64,000 bases of DNA from UBA7803 sp041395905 (GTDB lineage: Bacteria > Pseudomonadota > Gammaproteobacteria > Pseudomonadales > Azotimanducaceae): the NCBI GenBank assembly GCA_041395905.1, contig JAWKZP010000014.1, forward strand, positions 1 through 64,000, read 5' to 3'. The notes under the pieces are model-generated. The model saw only the letters and a program-made list of their open reading frames with translations. It searched no databases and was not told the origin of the DNA. Shown here piece after piece: positions 15,599-24,207 of the stretch (position 1 is the first letter of the stretch; the number at the start of each line of letters is the position of its first letter). The position numbers and the translations under genes were made by a program.

Positions 15599-17425
15599 TC
15601 AGGCGGGCTGCACGCCGAGGGTGCCGTCCTTGAGCAGCTGATTGATGCGCAGGTGATCGATGAGGGCGGACGCAGGCAGATCCTCGAGCCGTCGCGCGAC
15701 CCGCCAGCGCATCAGGTGGAAGCACAGCGCCGCCAGGGCAATGCCCGCGACCATGACGTAGGTCACGGCCAGCATGCCCGGATCCTGCTCGAGACGGAAC
15801 TCGCCGGACAGCGCGACCAGCGCCGCGGCCAGCACGGCCACGCAGATCGCCTGCAGCAGCAGAGTGCGCCGCCGCACCGCCCCGGCGCCACGACGCAGAG
15901 CCAGGCGCAGCTCGCCGCTGGTGAAGTGGTCGAGAAACCAGCCCTCGTCCTCGTCGGCGTGCCGATCATTGAGCGGCGACACCTCATGCCCGGTGATGGG
16001 ATCCAGCGCCGGCTGTCCCTGGCGATGGCGTTCGATCCCGGCCCAGATCTGCTGGTGCACACGACGGCTGATGGGGTAGAAGCATGCCAGCCCCAGCGCC
16101 AGCAAGGCGGTCGTGGCAGGCGCCAGGCCGAAGATGGCGCGGATCGTGAGCTGCACCGTCTCGGACTGGGCCACGTTGGGTTCGTAGCCCGCGCTCGCCA
16201 GCACGGCGAGCGGAATCGACATGCTCGGAATCACCACGAACTTGCTCATGATCGACCACAGCGACGCGTACTGGGCTTCGCGGCGCTTGCCGGTGTAGAA
16301 CTCGTCGTAGTCGATCACGTCCGCCTGCATGGCCGGTGCGAGAAACAGCCCGGCACCGAACGCGGCGCCCGCCCAGAGCAGCACGAAAAAGGTCGGCCAG
16401 ATGTCGCCCGGACCAAGGAAGAACAGCGAGGCAGACCCCGTGATGCTGGGTATGAAGCTGGCGAGCCAGACGGGCTTCTTCTCGAAGCGTCGTGCCAGCC
16501 AGACCCAGACCGGGAGGAACAGAAACCCCGCGCCGAAGTAGGTGGCCAGGAACACGGCGAGCCACAGGTCGGGATTCTCGGGCTGAAGCACGTATTTGGT
16601 GTAGTAGGGCATCATCAGCCCGGGAATGGCGCCGGTAACGGAGCTGGTGAGATACACCAGCAGCAGGATCCGGAACGCGCGGTTTCTGAACACGCGGCGC
16701 AGCCCCGGAATCATCGGGTTGGGGCGCCAGGCGCTGAACTCCGGGCGCTCGCGAACCTGCAGCACCAGGTTCACGTACAGCAGCACCAGCAGGGCTCCGA
16801 GCAGCGCAGCGAATCCGGAGTAGCCTTCACGCTGGCCGCCGAGTGCCGCGATGAACAGCGGCGGCGCCACCGCCGCGATCAGGGTGCCGAGCACCGAAAA
16901 CCCCTCGCGGATTCCGAACAGGGTGCTGCGCTCGTTGTAGTCCAGCGTGAGCTCGGGACCGAGCCCGTAGTGGGGAATCACGTAGATGGTGTGAAAGACG
17001 TAGTAGAGGGCGTAGGTGGCCGCGAACCAGGCCGCCGCGTTGATGCCGCTGATCTGCTGCGGCGGCGAGAACATCAGGTAGAAAGCCAGCGCCGCCAGGG
17101 GCGCGCCGACCAGGATCCATGGCCGGCGCCTGCCGAAGCGGCTGCGCGTGCTGTCGCTGATCCAGCCCATGAGCGGGTCGGTGAGCGCATCGAAGGCGCG
17201 CGCTACTGCCTTGACCAGAGCGATGATACCGAGCGGCACCAGGATCACGTCCGAGTAGAAGATCGTCAGGTGTATGGCAATGGGAATGGCCATACCGGCC
17301 CCGGCGAAGCTCGGCGCGCCATAGGACAGCTTGACTCTAAGGGGCAGCTTCTCTGCCGGTGCTGGACTGCTCACCGGTCGATGATCCGCAGAAACCGCAG
17401 GGCTGACAATCGTGCACAGCAACAT
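15599..17425 (-). CDS. MFS transporter of the GPH (glycoside-pentoside-hexuronide:cation) family
   Basis: Inner-membrane symporter of up to 608 residues with about 12 hydrophobic spans plus a C-terminal pair. Family marks are KLSYGAPSFAGAG, FDALTDPLMGWISDSTRSRFGRR (seen here in part, the conserved Asp and DSTRSRFGRRRP loop) and YNERSTLFGIREGF. The tail after residue 440 is longer than in MelB (about 470 residues) and carries two extra hydrophobic segments (LLLQAICVAVLAAALVAL, VMVAGIALAALCF). The start is uncertain: ATG 17425 or GTG 17374, neither with a clear ribosome site. Substrate unknown. Confidence 0.82.
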   Translation of the reverse strand: MLLCTIVSPAVSADHRPVSSPAPAEKLPLRVKLSYGAPSFAGAGMAIPIAIHLTIFYSDVILVPLGIIALVKAVARAFDALTDPLMGWISDSTRSRFGRRRPWILVGAPLAALAFYLMFSPPQQISGINAAAWFAATYALYYVFHTIYVIPHYGLGPELTLDYNERSTLFGIREGFSVLGTLIAAVAPPLFIAALGGQREGYSGFAALLGALLVLLYVNLVLQVRERPEFSAWRPNPMIPGLRRVFRNRAFRILLLVYLTSSVTGAIPGLMMPYYTKYVLQPENPDLWLAVFLATYFGAGFLFLPVWVWLARRFEKKPVWLASFIPSITGSASLFFLGPGDIWPTFFVLLWAGAAFGAGLFLAPAMQADVIDYDEFYTGKRREAQYASLWSIMSKFVVIPSMSIPLAVLASAGYEPNVAQSETVQLTIRAIFGLAPATTALLALGLACFYPISRRVHQQIWAGIERHRQGQPALDPITGHEVSPLNDRHADEDEGWFLDHFTSGELRLALRRGAGAVRRRTLLLQAICVAVLAAALVALSGEFRLEQDPGMLAVTYVMVAGIALAALCFHLMRWRVARRLEDLPASALIDHLRINQLLKDGTLGVQPA

Positions 17426-17494
17426 CGCGCCGAGCGGCGCACAGCGCGCGTTTGCGCGCGTCAGCGAGGGATCTGCGAGAGGGCGTGATGGCGG

Positions 17495-17788
17495 TCAGCG
17501 GTGGGCAAGCCGGGTAGCGACCCACCAGAACAGCGGCGCCAGCGCCAGCAATGACAGGCTCACGGGAATCTGCGCCAGCACGTCGTGCAGCGGCCAGGTC
17601 CACTCGTTGGCGAGGAACCAGCGCGCGCGCAGCAGGCGCAGGTCGTAGGCGGCCTGCAGCAGCGACAGCGCCGGCCAGCGGCTGGTCTGCAGCCACTCGA
17701 TGAAGCCGAACAGCACCAGCAGCGCGGCACCGCAGCCACAGGCCAGGGCCGCGGTGTACAGGATCCAGCTCATCAGTCGATCGAACAT
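17495..17788 (-). CDS. Small two-span membrane protein, unknown
   Basis: Predicted 97-residue membrane protein with two hydrophobic segments (SWILYTAALACGCGAALLVL and IPVSLSLLALAPLFWWVAT) separated by a charged, Trp-containing loop. I do not recognise a family. ATG 17788 was chosen because the hydrophobic segment starts just after it; the frame extends further upstream into low-complexity Arg-rich sequence that overlaps the UPF0145 gene. It lies upstream of the GPH transporter on the same strand. Confidence 0.6.
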   Translation of the reverse strand: MFDRLMSWILYTAALACGCGAALLVLFGFIEWLQTSRWPALSLLQAAYDLRLLRARWFLANEWTWPLHDVLAQIPVSLSLLALAPLFWWVATRLAHR

Positions 17789-17957
17789 GCCGGCAGGAGC
17801 GTCGCTGCTGTGTGCTAAGCGTGGCCCATGGCCGGGTCCGCAGCCGAGATGCGGATCACGTTTGCGCGCTCGCGCGCGGGGTTGCATTCGGGGTTGACTG
17901 AGCCGCGCCCGCCACGCACCTTGGGCCCCGCGGCACAGCGAGCAACGGGAGCCCGCA

Positions 17958-18278
17958 ATGATTCTCACCACCACCCCGTCCATTCAGGGCAGGACCATCA
18001 GCACCTACCACGGCGTCGTCACCGGCGAGGCCATTCTGGGCGCGAACATCTTCAAGGACTTCTTCGCAGGCATTCGCGACATCGTCGGCGGGCGTTCCGA
18101 GGCCTACGAGCAGGAGCTGCGCAAGGCCAGGCAGATCGCGTTCGCGGAGATGGAGCAGGAAGCGGCGGATCTGGGTGCCAATGCCATCGTCGGCATCGAC
18201 CTCGACTACGAGACCGTGGGCGCCCAGGGCGGCATGCTGATGGTCACGGTGAGCGGCACCGCGGTGACCGCCCGCTAG
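17958..18278 (+). CDS. YbjQ/UPF0145 family protein
   Basis: Small protein of 106 residues of the YbjQ (DUF74, heavy-metal-binding-domain) family. It is recognised by GRTISTYHGVVTGEAILGAN, the Glu/Lys-rich helix, and LGANAIVGIDLDYETVG. Members form homopentameric rings in known structures, but the role is unknown. An ACGGGAGC ribosome site precedes the ATG. It stands alone between a minus-strand membrane gene and the convergent alpha/beta hydrolase. Confidence 0.9.
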   Translation: MILTTTPSIQGRTISTYHGVVTGEAILGANIFKDFFAGIRDIVGGRSEAYEQELRKARQIAFAEMEQEAADLGANAIVGIDLDYETVGAQGGMLMVTVSGTAVTAR

Positions 18279-18297
18279 ACCGCGCCCCGGCGCACCC

Positions 18298-19206
18298 TCA
18301 GGCGTGCACGCGGTGGGGCTTGGAGTGGCGCCATTCCGCAAGCAGCGTGCGCAGCGCGCTGACGAAGGCGAGCGGCTGGTCCAGAAACACGTGGTGCTGC
18401 GCTTCGGGGATGCCGACGAACGGCACCGACTCGTCGAGCACCCTGAACATGAAGTCGGCGATGTCCTGCGTGAACAGGTAGCTGTCCTCGCCGTAGAGCA
18501 CGCCCACACGGCAGCGCAGCTGCGCCAGCTCCTCGTGCATGTTCTCGCCGAATTCGAACTTGCGGAACATGCCGTCGTCGAACTTCCAGGTCCAGCCGCC
18601 GTCCACCTGGCGCAGCGAGTGGCGACCGATGTAGTCGAGGATGTACTGGTTCTTGCAGTCCTGGGGCGGCATCAGGCGGAAACGCGCGAACGCCTCCTCG
18701 AAGCTGGAATAAACGCGCTTGGGTTTGATGGGCGAACGCCGCGGGTCGCGCTCCCACTTGAAATCCGGCGGCCGCACGGCGGAATCCACCAGCACCACCC
18801 CGGACAGACGGTCGCGGTGCAGCAACCCGGTCTTGAGCGTCACGAAGCCACCGAAGCTGTGGCCGATCACCACCGCGTCGTCGCCGAACCCGGCGTCGTC
18901 CGCCACGGCCGCCACCTCGGCCGCGAACTGCTCCGGCGAGTAGCGCTCGCGGTGTCCGCTGTCGCCCGCGCCGGACAGGTCCAGGGCCGCCACCCGATAG
19001 TGATCGAGAAAGAACGGCGCGAGAAACGTCCACCAGTGCGCGTGGGCGCCGTTGCCGTGCACGAACACCAGTCCCGGCTTGTCCGCGGTGTCGCCCGCCC
19101 AGTACAGGTAATGAATCGGCACCGCCGCCACCTCGACGGTCCGATCTTCGAAAGGGGTCTCCAGCGCGCGCGCAAACCAGCCCGGGGCGTCGGTGATCAA
19201 CGTCAT
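18298..19206 (-). CDS. Alpha/beta hydrolase
   Basis: Cytoplasmic alpha/beta-hydrolase-fold enzyme of 302 residues. The oxyanion segment is VFVHGNGAHAHWW, the nucleophile elbow is GHSFGG, and the acid and base are probably in YGEDSYLF and AQHHVFLDQP. The ATG at 19206 follows AGGA very closely; the frame continues to 19254 without better support. The substrate is unknown. It is divergent from the ferritin-like protein gene, with 161 bp between them. Confidence 0.85.
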   Translation of the reverse strand: MTLITDAPGWFARALETPFEDRTVEVAAVPIHYLYWAGDTADKPGLVFVHGNGAHAHWWTFLAPFFLDHYRVAALDLSGAGDSGHRERYSPEQFAAEVAAVADDAGFGDDAVVIGHSFGGFVTLKTGLLHRDRLSGVVLVDSAVRPPDFKWERDPRRSPIKPKRVYSSFEEAFARFRLMPPQDCKNQYILDYIGRHSLRQVDGGWTWKFDDGMFRKFEFGENMHEELAQLRCRVGVLYGEDSYLFTQDIADFMFRVLDESVPFVGIPEAQHHVFLDQPLAFVSALRTLLAEWRHSKPHRVHA

Positions 19207-19367
19207 TCCTGCCGAAACTCGAAACCACCGATTCTGAACACCGCCCCCAGCCAAAGCAACGCGGGCGCTTCACCTTTGCAGGCGCACAGCCCCTGGTTTA
19301 ACGTTGTCCGCGGGGAAAGACCAGAATCCGCCGGCACACCGCACAGGCGGCGAAAGAGGAGACGACC

Positions 19368-19913
19368 ATGAGCGAACCGACCTATCTGGGCCTGCTGAAT
19401 TCCATAGCGGTCAACGAGTGCAAAGGCGAACGGCTGTTGTCTGCCTGGGCCAATGCCACACCGGACGCGCAGCTGGCAGAGACGCTGCGGTTCGTCGCGA
19501 TTCGCGAAGGCGAGCACGCGGCCGCATTCACCAAGCGCCTGTGCGAGCTGGGCTGCGCCGTGGACGAGGCAAGCGCGTTCCAGGTGTTCAAGGATTTCGA
19601 GGGCCTGCTGGCCTGCGTGAGCTCCACGGCCAGCGACGCCGACAAGATCGCCCAGCTGGGCGGTCTGGAGGAGCGCGAGGACCCGTTCGGCGGCTTCTTC
19701 AAGGACACCACCATCGACCCGGAAACCGGCGCCCTGCTGGGCCGCTACATCGCCGAGGAGCGCGACAGCGGTCGGCGCCTGCGTGCGCAGTATCAGCGCA
19801 TCTGCGGCGCGGCCAGCGCACCGGCCGCCTCGGAGCTCGCGGAGCTGAGGGCCTGCGTGGACGCGCTGCGCCAGGAGATCGACGAGCTCAAGCGCATGCG
19901 CAGCGTAGCCTGA
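19368..19913 (+). CDS. Ferritin-like helical protein with C-terminal coiled coil
   Basis: Protein of 181 residues, almost all helical by composition. The pair AVNECKGERLL and AIREGEHAAAF, followed by RYIAEERDSGRRL, resembles the carboxylate and ExxH ligands of ferritin-like di-iron bundles. The last 30 residues (ELAELRACVDALRQEIDELK) form heptads and may oligomerise. I cannot assign a family with certainty. GAGGAGACGACC precedes the ATG. It is followed 14 bp later by the azoreductase gene, so a joint redox-stress role is possible. Confidence 0.65.
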   Translation: MSEPTYLGLLNSIAVNECKGERLLSAWANATPDAQLAETLRFVAIREGEHAAAFTKRLCELGCAVDEASAFQVFKDFEGLLACVSSTASDADKIAQLGGLEEREDPFGGFFKDTTIDPETGALLGRYIAEERDSGRRLRAQYQRICGAASAPAASELAELRACVDALRQEIDELKRMRSVA

Positions 19914-19927
19914 GGCCGGCAAACCAG

Positions 19928-20563
19928 ATGAGCACGCTCAACGTATTGCGCATCGATGCCAGCGCCCGGGGTTCCAGCTCCGTCTCGCGAACGCTCACCG
20001 GCCGCCTGGTCGGGCACTTCGCCGAAGTCCCGGGCGTGCGCGTCGTGCACCGGGACCTCGGCGCCGCGCCGCCGCCCATGATCGACGAGCACTGGGTCGC
20101 CGCCAACTTCACCGACGCGGCGGAGCGCAGCAGCGAGCAGCGCGCGACGCTGGCGGGCTCCGATGCGCTGGTGGCAGAGCTGAAGGCGGCGGACCTGGTG
20201 GTGCTGGGCGCCCCGATCTACAACTTCAGCATCCCCGCGGTGCTGAAGGGCTGGATCGATCTGGTGGCCCGGGCACGCGAGACTTTCCGCTACACCGAGC
20301 AGGGCCCGGAAGGGTTGCTGAAGGGCAAACGGGCCGTGCTGATCATTGCCTCGGGCGGCACCCGCGTGGGCAGTGCGGGCGACTTCGCCAGCGACTACCT
20401 GCGCCACCTGCTGGCGTTCATGGGCATCGAGGACGTCACCACCGTGGCGGCGGACGGCCATCTGCTGGATCCGGAGCGGATCGGCGCGGCAGAACGCGCC
20501 ATCGACGAGCTGGCCGGCACGCTGCTCAGGGGTGTTCCAGACGCTCCAGCCACTGCTGATTGA
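19928..20563 (+). CDS. azoR: FMN-dependent NAD(P)H azoreductase/quinone reductase
   Basis: Flavodoxin-fold reductase of 211 residues. RIDASARGSSSVSRTL is the FMN-phosphate loop, GAPIYNFSIPAVLKGWID the flavin-binding strand, and ASGGTRVG a further contact. AzoR reduces azo dyes and quinones by two-electron transfer. It follows the ferritin-like gene by 14 bp. Its last 38 bp overlap the 3' end of the Rieske oxygenase gene on the other strand. Confidence 0.88.
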   Translation: MSTLNVLRIDASARGSSSVSRTLTGRLVGHFAEVPGVRVVHRDLGAAPPPMIDEHWVAANFTDAAERSSEQRATLAGSDALVAELKAADLVVLGAPIYNFSIPAVLKGWIDLVARARETFRYTEQGPEGLLKGKRAVLIIASGGTRVGSAGDFASDYLRHLLAFMGIEDVTTVAADGHLLDPERIGAAERAIDELAGTLLRGVPDAPATAD

Positions 20564-21671
20564 GCTGCCACACGGCTTTCTCATAAAGGCTCAGGCGCCC
20601 CTGCCCGGTGAGCGGGGCGTTGAGGCCGCGCCAGGGCCCGGCGTTGACCTCGATGTCCTCGAGGTGCACCACGCGCAGCTGCTCCGCAATTGCCGCCCGT
20701 CCGGCATCGTCCAGCACCGCAGCGATCTCCCGCGGCAGCAGCGCGTGGATGCGCAGCAGCATCCGGTCGTGAGCGCTCGGTTCGAGCTGGTACCACACCC
20801 CCAGCCCCGAGGCAGCCGCGAACAGCAGGGTCGGGTAAACGCAGGCGGCGAGCAGCTGGTGACGCTCCTGAGCGGTGAGCCCCGGCAGCGGCGGCAGACC
20901 CTGCTCCGCGTCGCCGTCGGCGCCGGTATCCACGGCGGGCATGCGCAGCAGCGTCCAGGGCCCGCCACCGTTGTCGTCGATGCGTGAGGCTCGTGCCGGA
21001 TACACCGGCTCGAACGTGTGCCGGTGCGTGCCGATGTGGTGATAGGCCTCCATGAAGTTCTCCACCAGAATCTTCCAGTTCCAGGGGCTGTCGAACTCCA
21101 GGGTCTCGGCGATCACCAGCTGATCAAAGCGGTAGTTGGCGATCACGTCCGCCAGCGGCTGGAGCTGCTCCGCGAGCGGGGCGGCGTCCGCATTCATGTT
21201 GACGAACACGAAGCCCTGCCACACCTCTACCGCCAGCGTCGGCAACCGACAGCTGCGCGCATCGAACGCTTCGACGCCTTCCATCATGGGCGCGCTGCGC
21301 AGACGGCCGTCGAGCTCGTAGGTCCAGTTGTGGTACGGGCACACGAAGCGGCGGGCGTTGCCGCTGCCCTGCACCACCGGCATGGCGCGGTGCAGGCAGA
21401 TGGGCGAGAAGGCATGCAGCGCACCGTCCGCCGCGCGGGTCACCACCACGGGCTGATCGACCAGGTTCACGCAGCGGTAATCGCCCGCCTCCGCGAGCTG
21501 CTCGATGCGCGCCACGCAGATCCATTCACGGTGAAAGATACGCTGCACTTCCAGATCGAAAATCCGCGGCTCGGTGTATGCGGCGGGCGGCAGCGTCCAG
21601 GCCCGGGCCAGCGGTGCGCGCACCCGCGCGAGGTCATCGCCCGCGAGCAGGGACGCCAGCTCAGCCGTCAT
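20526..21671 (-). CDS. Rieske non-haem iron oxygenase, alpha subunit
   Basis: Aromatic-ring-hydroxylating-type oxygenase of 381 residues. The Rieske 2Fe-2S ligands are Cys92-x-His94 and Cys111-x2-His114. The catalytic site is marked by ENFMEAYHHIGTH, with Glu208 bridging and His211 and His216 binding iron, and a likely Asp in VHLEDIEV. No ferredoxin, reductase or beta subunit lies nearby, so it would be an alpha-only oxygenase using partners from elsewhere. Substrate unknown; the neighbours suggest aromatic or alicyclic catabolism. Confidence 0.88.
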   Translation of the reverse strand: MTAELASLLAGDDLARVRAPLARAWTLPPAAYTEPRIFDLEVQRIFHREWICVARIEQLAEAGDYRCVNLVDQPVVVTRAADGALHAFSPICLHRAMPVVQGSGNARRFVCPYHNWTYELDGRLRSAPMMEGVEAFDARSCRLPTLAVEVWQGFVFVNMNADAAPLAEQLQPLADVIANYRFDQLVIAETLEFDSPWNWKILVENFMEAYHHIGTHRHTFEPVYPARASRIDDNGGGPWTLLRMPAVDTGADGDAEQGLPPLPGLTAQERHQLLAACVYPTLLFAAASGLGVWYQLEPSAHDRMLLRIHALLPREIAAVLDDAGRAAIAEQLRVVHLEDIEVNAGPWRGLNAPLTGQGRLSLYEKAVWQLNQQWLERLEHP

Positions 21672-21710
21672 CGATCGTGCTCCACATGCGGCCCGGCGGT
21701 TGCGCTGACC

Positions 21711-22424
21711 TCAATCGAAAATCTCTTCGAGGAAATTGCCGATGGTCTCGAACGCGCGCCGATCGGCCGCCGCCGAGTAGGCCAGACCCATTTCCGGCGC
21801 GTTGGCCTCGGGGTTGGTGAAGGCGTGCACCGTGTTGCCGTAGGCATGCAGCTGCCAGTCCGCGCCGGCTTTGCTCATCTCCTTGGCAAACGCCAGCACC
21901 GAGTCGGGCTGCGCCATGGGGTCGTCCCAGCCATGCAGCGCCAGCACCTTGGCCCCGATCGGGCGGGTCTCCGCCGGCGGCGTGAACAGGCCATGGATCG
22001 ACACGGCGCCCGCGATGTCGCTGCCGCTGCGCGCCAGATCCAGCGCGCACAGGCCGCCGAAGCAGAAACCCATGATGGCCACTTTGGCCGCGTCCACTTC
22101 CGGCTGCGCACGCAGCGCCGCCAGGCCCGCCTGCAGGCGCCGCAACAGCAGACCGCGGTCGTCCAGCAGCGGCTGCATAAGCGCGGTGTTCTCCTCGGGC
22201 GTCGAGCCGGTGATGCCGGCGCCGTAGACGTCCAGCGCCATGCCCACGTAGCCGCGCCCTGCGACCCATTCGGCCTTCTCGTTCTCGAACTCCGTGCGGC
22301 CGCCCCAGGCATGGCTGACCAGCACGGCAGGAAGCGGCTCGCTCACCGCATCGTCCCAGGCCAGGTAGCCCCGCAGGGCAACGCCGCCGTCGGCATAGTC
22401 GACGGTGCGGGTTTTGATGCTCAT
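21711..22424 (-). CDS. Dienelactone hydrolase family protein
   Basis: Alpha/beta hydrolase of 237 residues with the Cys-Asp-His triad of dienelactone hydrolases: Cys121 in GFCFGG, Asp168 in LHGWDDPM and His200 in NTVHAFTNP. Classical members open dienelactones in chlorocatechol breakdown. AGGAAGGACCG precedes the ATG. It lies 39 bp upstream of the Rieske oxygenase gene on the same strand, so the two may be one transcript. Confidence 0.88.
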   Translation of the reverse strand: MSIKTRTVDYADGGVALRGYLAWDDAVSEPLPAVLVSHAWGGRTEFENEKAEWVAGRGYVGMALDVYGAGITGSTPEENTALMQPLLDDRGLLLRRLQAGLAALRAQPEVDAAKVAIMGFCFGGLCALDLARSGSDIAGAVSIHGLFTPPAETRPIGAKVLALHGWDDPMAQPDSVLAFAKEMSKAGADWQLHAYGNTVHAFTNPEANAPEMGLAYSAAADRRAFETIGNFLEEIFD

Positions 22425-22624
22425 CGGTCCTTCCTCTCGTTGTGGTGCAGCCGGTCCGTCGTGTCGGCCCGCTGCAATGGGTTTTCGAGTCTACAAACCC
22501 GAAGCTTGCCCTGGCAATGCGCCGGGCCGGCAACGGTGTCCCGGCAGCACGCGAGCTGGTAACGTCCGCAGTCGCAATCCCTACTTCGCAGGCGCGTCAC
22601 CACAGCGGCGCGGGAGGAATCGAC

Positions 22625-23392
22625 ATGTGGCTCAGACTCCGACAGATCGCGCTGGTGGCCGAGCGGCTGGCACCCGTCGAGCAGGCGCTGATCGACGTGC
22701 TCGGCGTCAAGGTCTGCTTTCGTGACCCTGGCGTCGGCCACTTCGGGCTGGAGAACGCGCTGTTTCCCGTGGGCAACCAGTTTCTCGAGGTGGTGGCGCC
22801 GATTCGCGAGAACACGGCCGGCGGCCGCTATCTGGAGCGGCGCGGCGGCGACGGCGGCTACATGGTGATCACCCAGTGCGACGATCACGCCCCCAGGCGC
22901 CAAAGGGTCGAGGCGCTCGGGGTGCGCATCGTCAACCAGTTCGCAACCCACGAGTTCCGCAACATGCAGCTGCACCCCAAGGACACGGGCGGCAGCTTCT
23001 TCGAGATCGACGAGCAGTTCGGCCCGGGCGCGCATGCCGCGGACGGTCCCTGGGAGCCGGCCGGCCCCGACTGGAAAGCCGGACAGTCCCTGCAGCGGGT
23101 ACGCGGCATCGCGGCCGCCGAGGTGCAGTGTGACGACCCGGAGGCGGTTGCCGCGCGCTGGTCTGAGATCGCCCAGATACCGCTGACACGCGCCGAAAGC
23201 CACCCCTGTCTGCCGCTCGACAACGCCTCGGTTCGCTTCGTGCCGTGCCGCGACGGGCGCCCCGAAGGGCTCGGCGGCATCGACGTGATCGCCGTCGACT
23301 CAGCGGCGATCCTGGCGGCGGCCGAGGCGCGCCGCGTGCGCTCCGGCGACGCTCAGATTCATCTGTGCGGCATGCGCATCAACCTGGTCTAG
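22625..23392 (+). CDS. VOC family (glyoxalase-like) protein
   Basis: Protein of 255 residues with the vicinal-oxygen-chelate fold. It opens with LRQIALVAERLAPVEQALIDVLG and has FPVGNQFLEVVAPI, HPKDTGGSFFEID and a second half ending GGIDVIAVDS. It resembles glyoxalase-like domain proteins of unknown reaction. ATG 22625 follows the strong site GGGAGGAATCGAC; the frame is open from 22442 but without such a site. It starts a plus-strand pair with the enoyl-CoA hydratase gene 27 bp downstream. Confidence 0.82.
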   Translation: MWLRLRQIALVAERLAPVEQALIDVLGVKVCFRDPGVGHFGLENALFPVGNQFLEVVAPIRENTAGGRYLERRGGDGGYMVITQCDDHAPRRQRVEALGVRIVNQFATHEFRNMQLHPKDTGGSFFEIDEQFGPGAHAADGPWEPAGPDWKAGQSLQRVRGIAAAEVQCDDPEAVAARWSEIAQIPLTRAESHPCLPLDNASVRFVPCRDGRPEGLGGIDVIAVDSAAILAAAEARRVRSGDAQIHLCGMRINLV

Positions 23393-23419
23393 CGTAGACA
23401 AACTCCCAGGAGCAAGCCG

Positions 23420-24184
23420 ATGGAAACCATCCGCCTTGAAACCTCCCAGGGCATCGCGCGCCTGGTGCTGAACCGTCCGGAGCACATGAACGCCATGACC
23501 AACCGCATGGTGATCGAGGTGCACGACTGTCTGAGCGAGCTGGCCGAGCGGCGCGACATCCGCGTGCTGGTGCTGACGGGCGCGGGGCGCGGTTTCTGTC
23601 CCGGGGCCGATCTCAAGCACTTCGCGGCCGGCGGCACCGATGACCTGATCGAACCGGCCCACTTCCGCACACCGCTGCTGCTGCACCGCATGCCCCAGAT
23701 CACCATCGCCGCCATCAACGGGATGTGCGCCGGCGCCGGCTTCGGCTGGGCTTGCGCCGCGGATCTGCGTTTCGCCGCGCGCTCGGCGAACTTCAGCTCG
23801 GCATTTCTGAACGTCGCCTCGGCAGGCGACATGGCCGGCCCCTGGACCCTGCCCCGCCTCGTCGGCGCCGCCCGGGCGCGTGAGCTGTACCTGCTGCCGG
23901 AGAAGTTCAGCGCCGCAGATGCCCAGGCCATGGGTCTGGTGAGCCGGGTATTCGACGACCACGCCTTTCATGGCGAAGTTCAGGCCATCGCCGAGCGCCT
24001 GGACGCGGCCTCGCCGCACGCGCTGCGGACCATGAAGCGCAACTTCGTCGATGCCGAGCAGATGGATCTGGAAACCTACATCCAGGTCGAGAGCGAGCGC
24101 CACCTGCAGGTCATGGCCCACGACGACGCGAAAGAGGCGTTCCGCGCCTTCGTCGAAAAGCGCCCGCCCAGCTTCCAGCGCTGA
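23420..24184 (+). CDS. Enoyl-CoA hydratase/isomerase family protein
   Basis: Crotonase-fold protein of 254 residues. The oxyanion-hole segments are GRGFCPGADLK and INGMCAGAGFGWACAADLR. At the place of the first catalytic Glu of enoyl-CoA hydratase (PE in rat enzyme) it has AF (SSAFLNVASAGDMAG). An Asp sits where PaaG-type isomerases have theirs. The second Glu position is kept (ARARELYL). Isomerase or another crotonase chemistry is therefore as likely as hydration. It probably belongs with the VOC gene and the nearby catabolic genes. Confidence 0.88.
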   Translation: METIRLETSQGIARLVLNRPEHMNAMTNRMVIEVHDCLSELAERRDIRVLVLTGAGRGFCPGADLKHFAAGGTDDLIEPAHFRTPLLLHRMPQITIAAINGMCAGAGFGWACAADLRFAARSANFSSAFLNVASAGDMAGPWTLPRLVGAARARELYLLPEKFSAADAQAMGLVSRVFDDHAFHGEVQAIAERLDAASPHALRTMKRNFVDAEQMDLETYIQVESERHLQVMAHDDAKEAFRAFVEKRPPSFQR

Positions 24185-24207
24185 CGCGCTCCGCCGCGAC
24201 CCTGCTG

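Noticed and set aside
15479..17488. A 669-codon open frame on the plus strand
   Set aside because: It is antisense to the GPH transporter and rich in Gln, His and Arg, as expected for a mirror frame.
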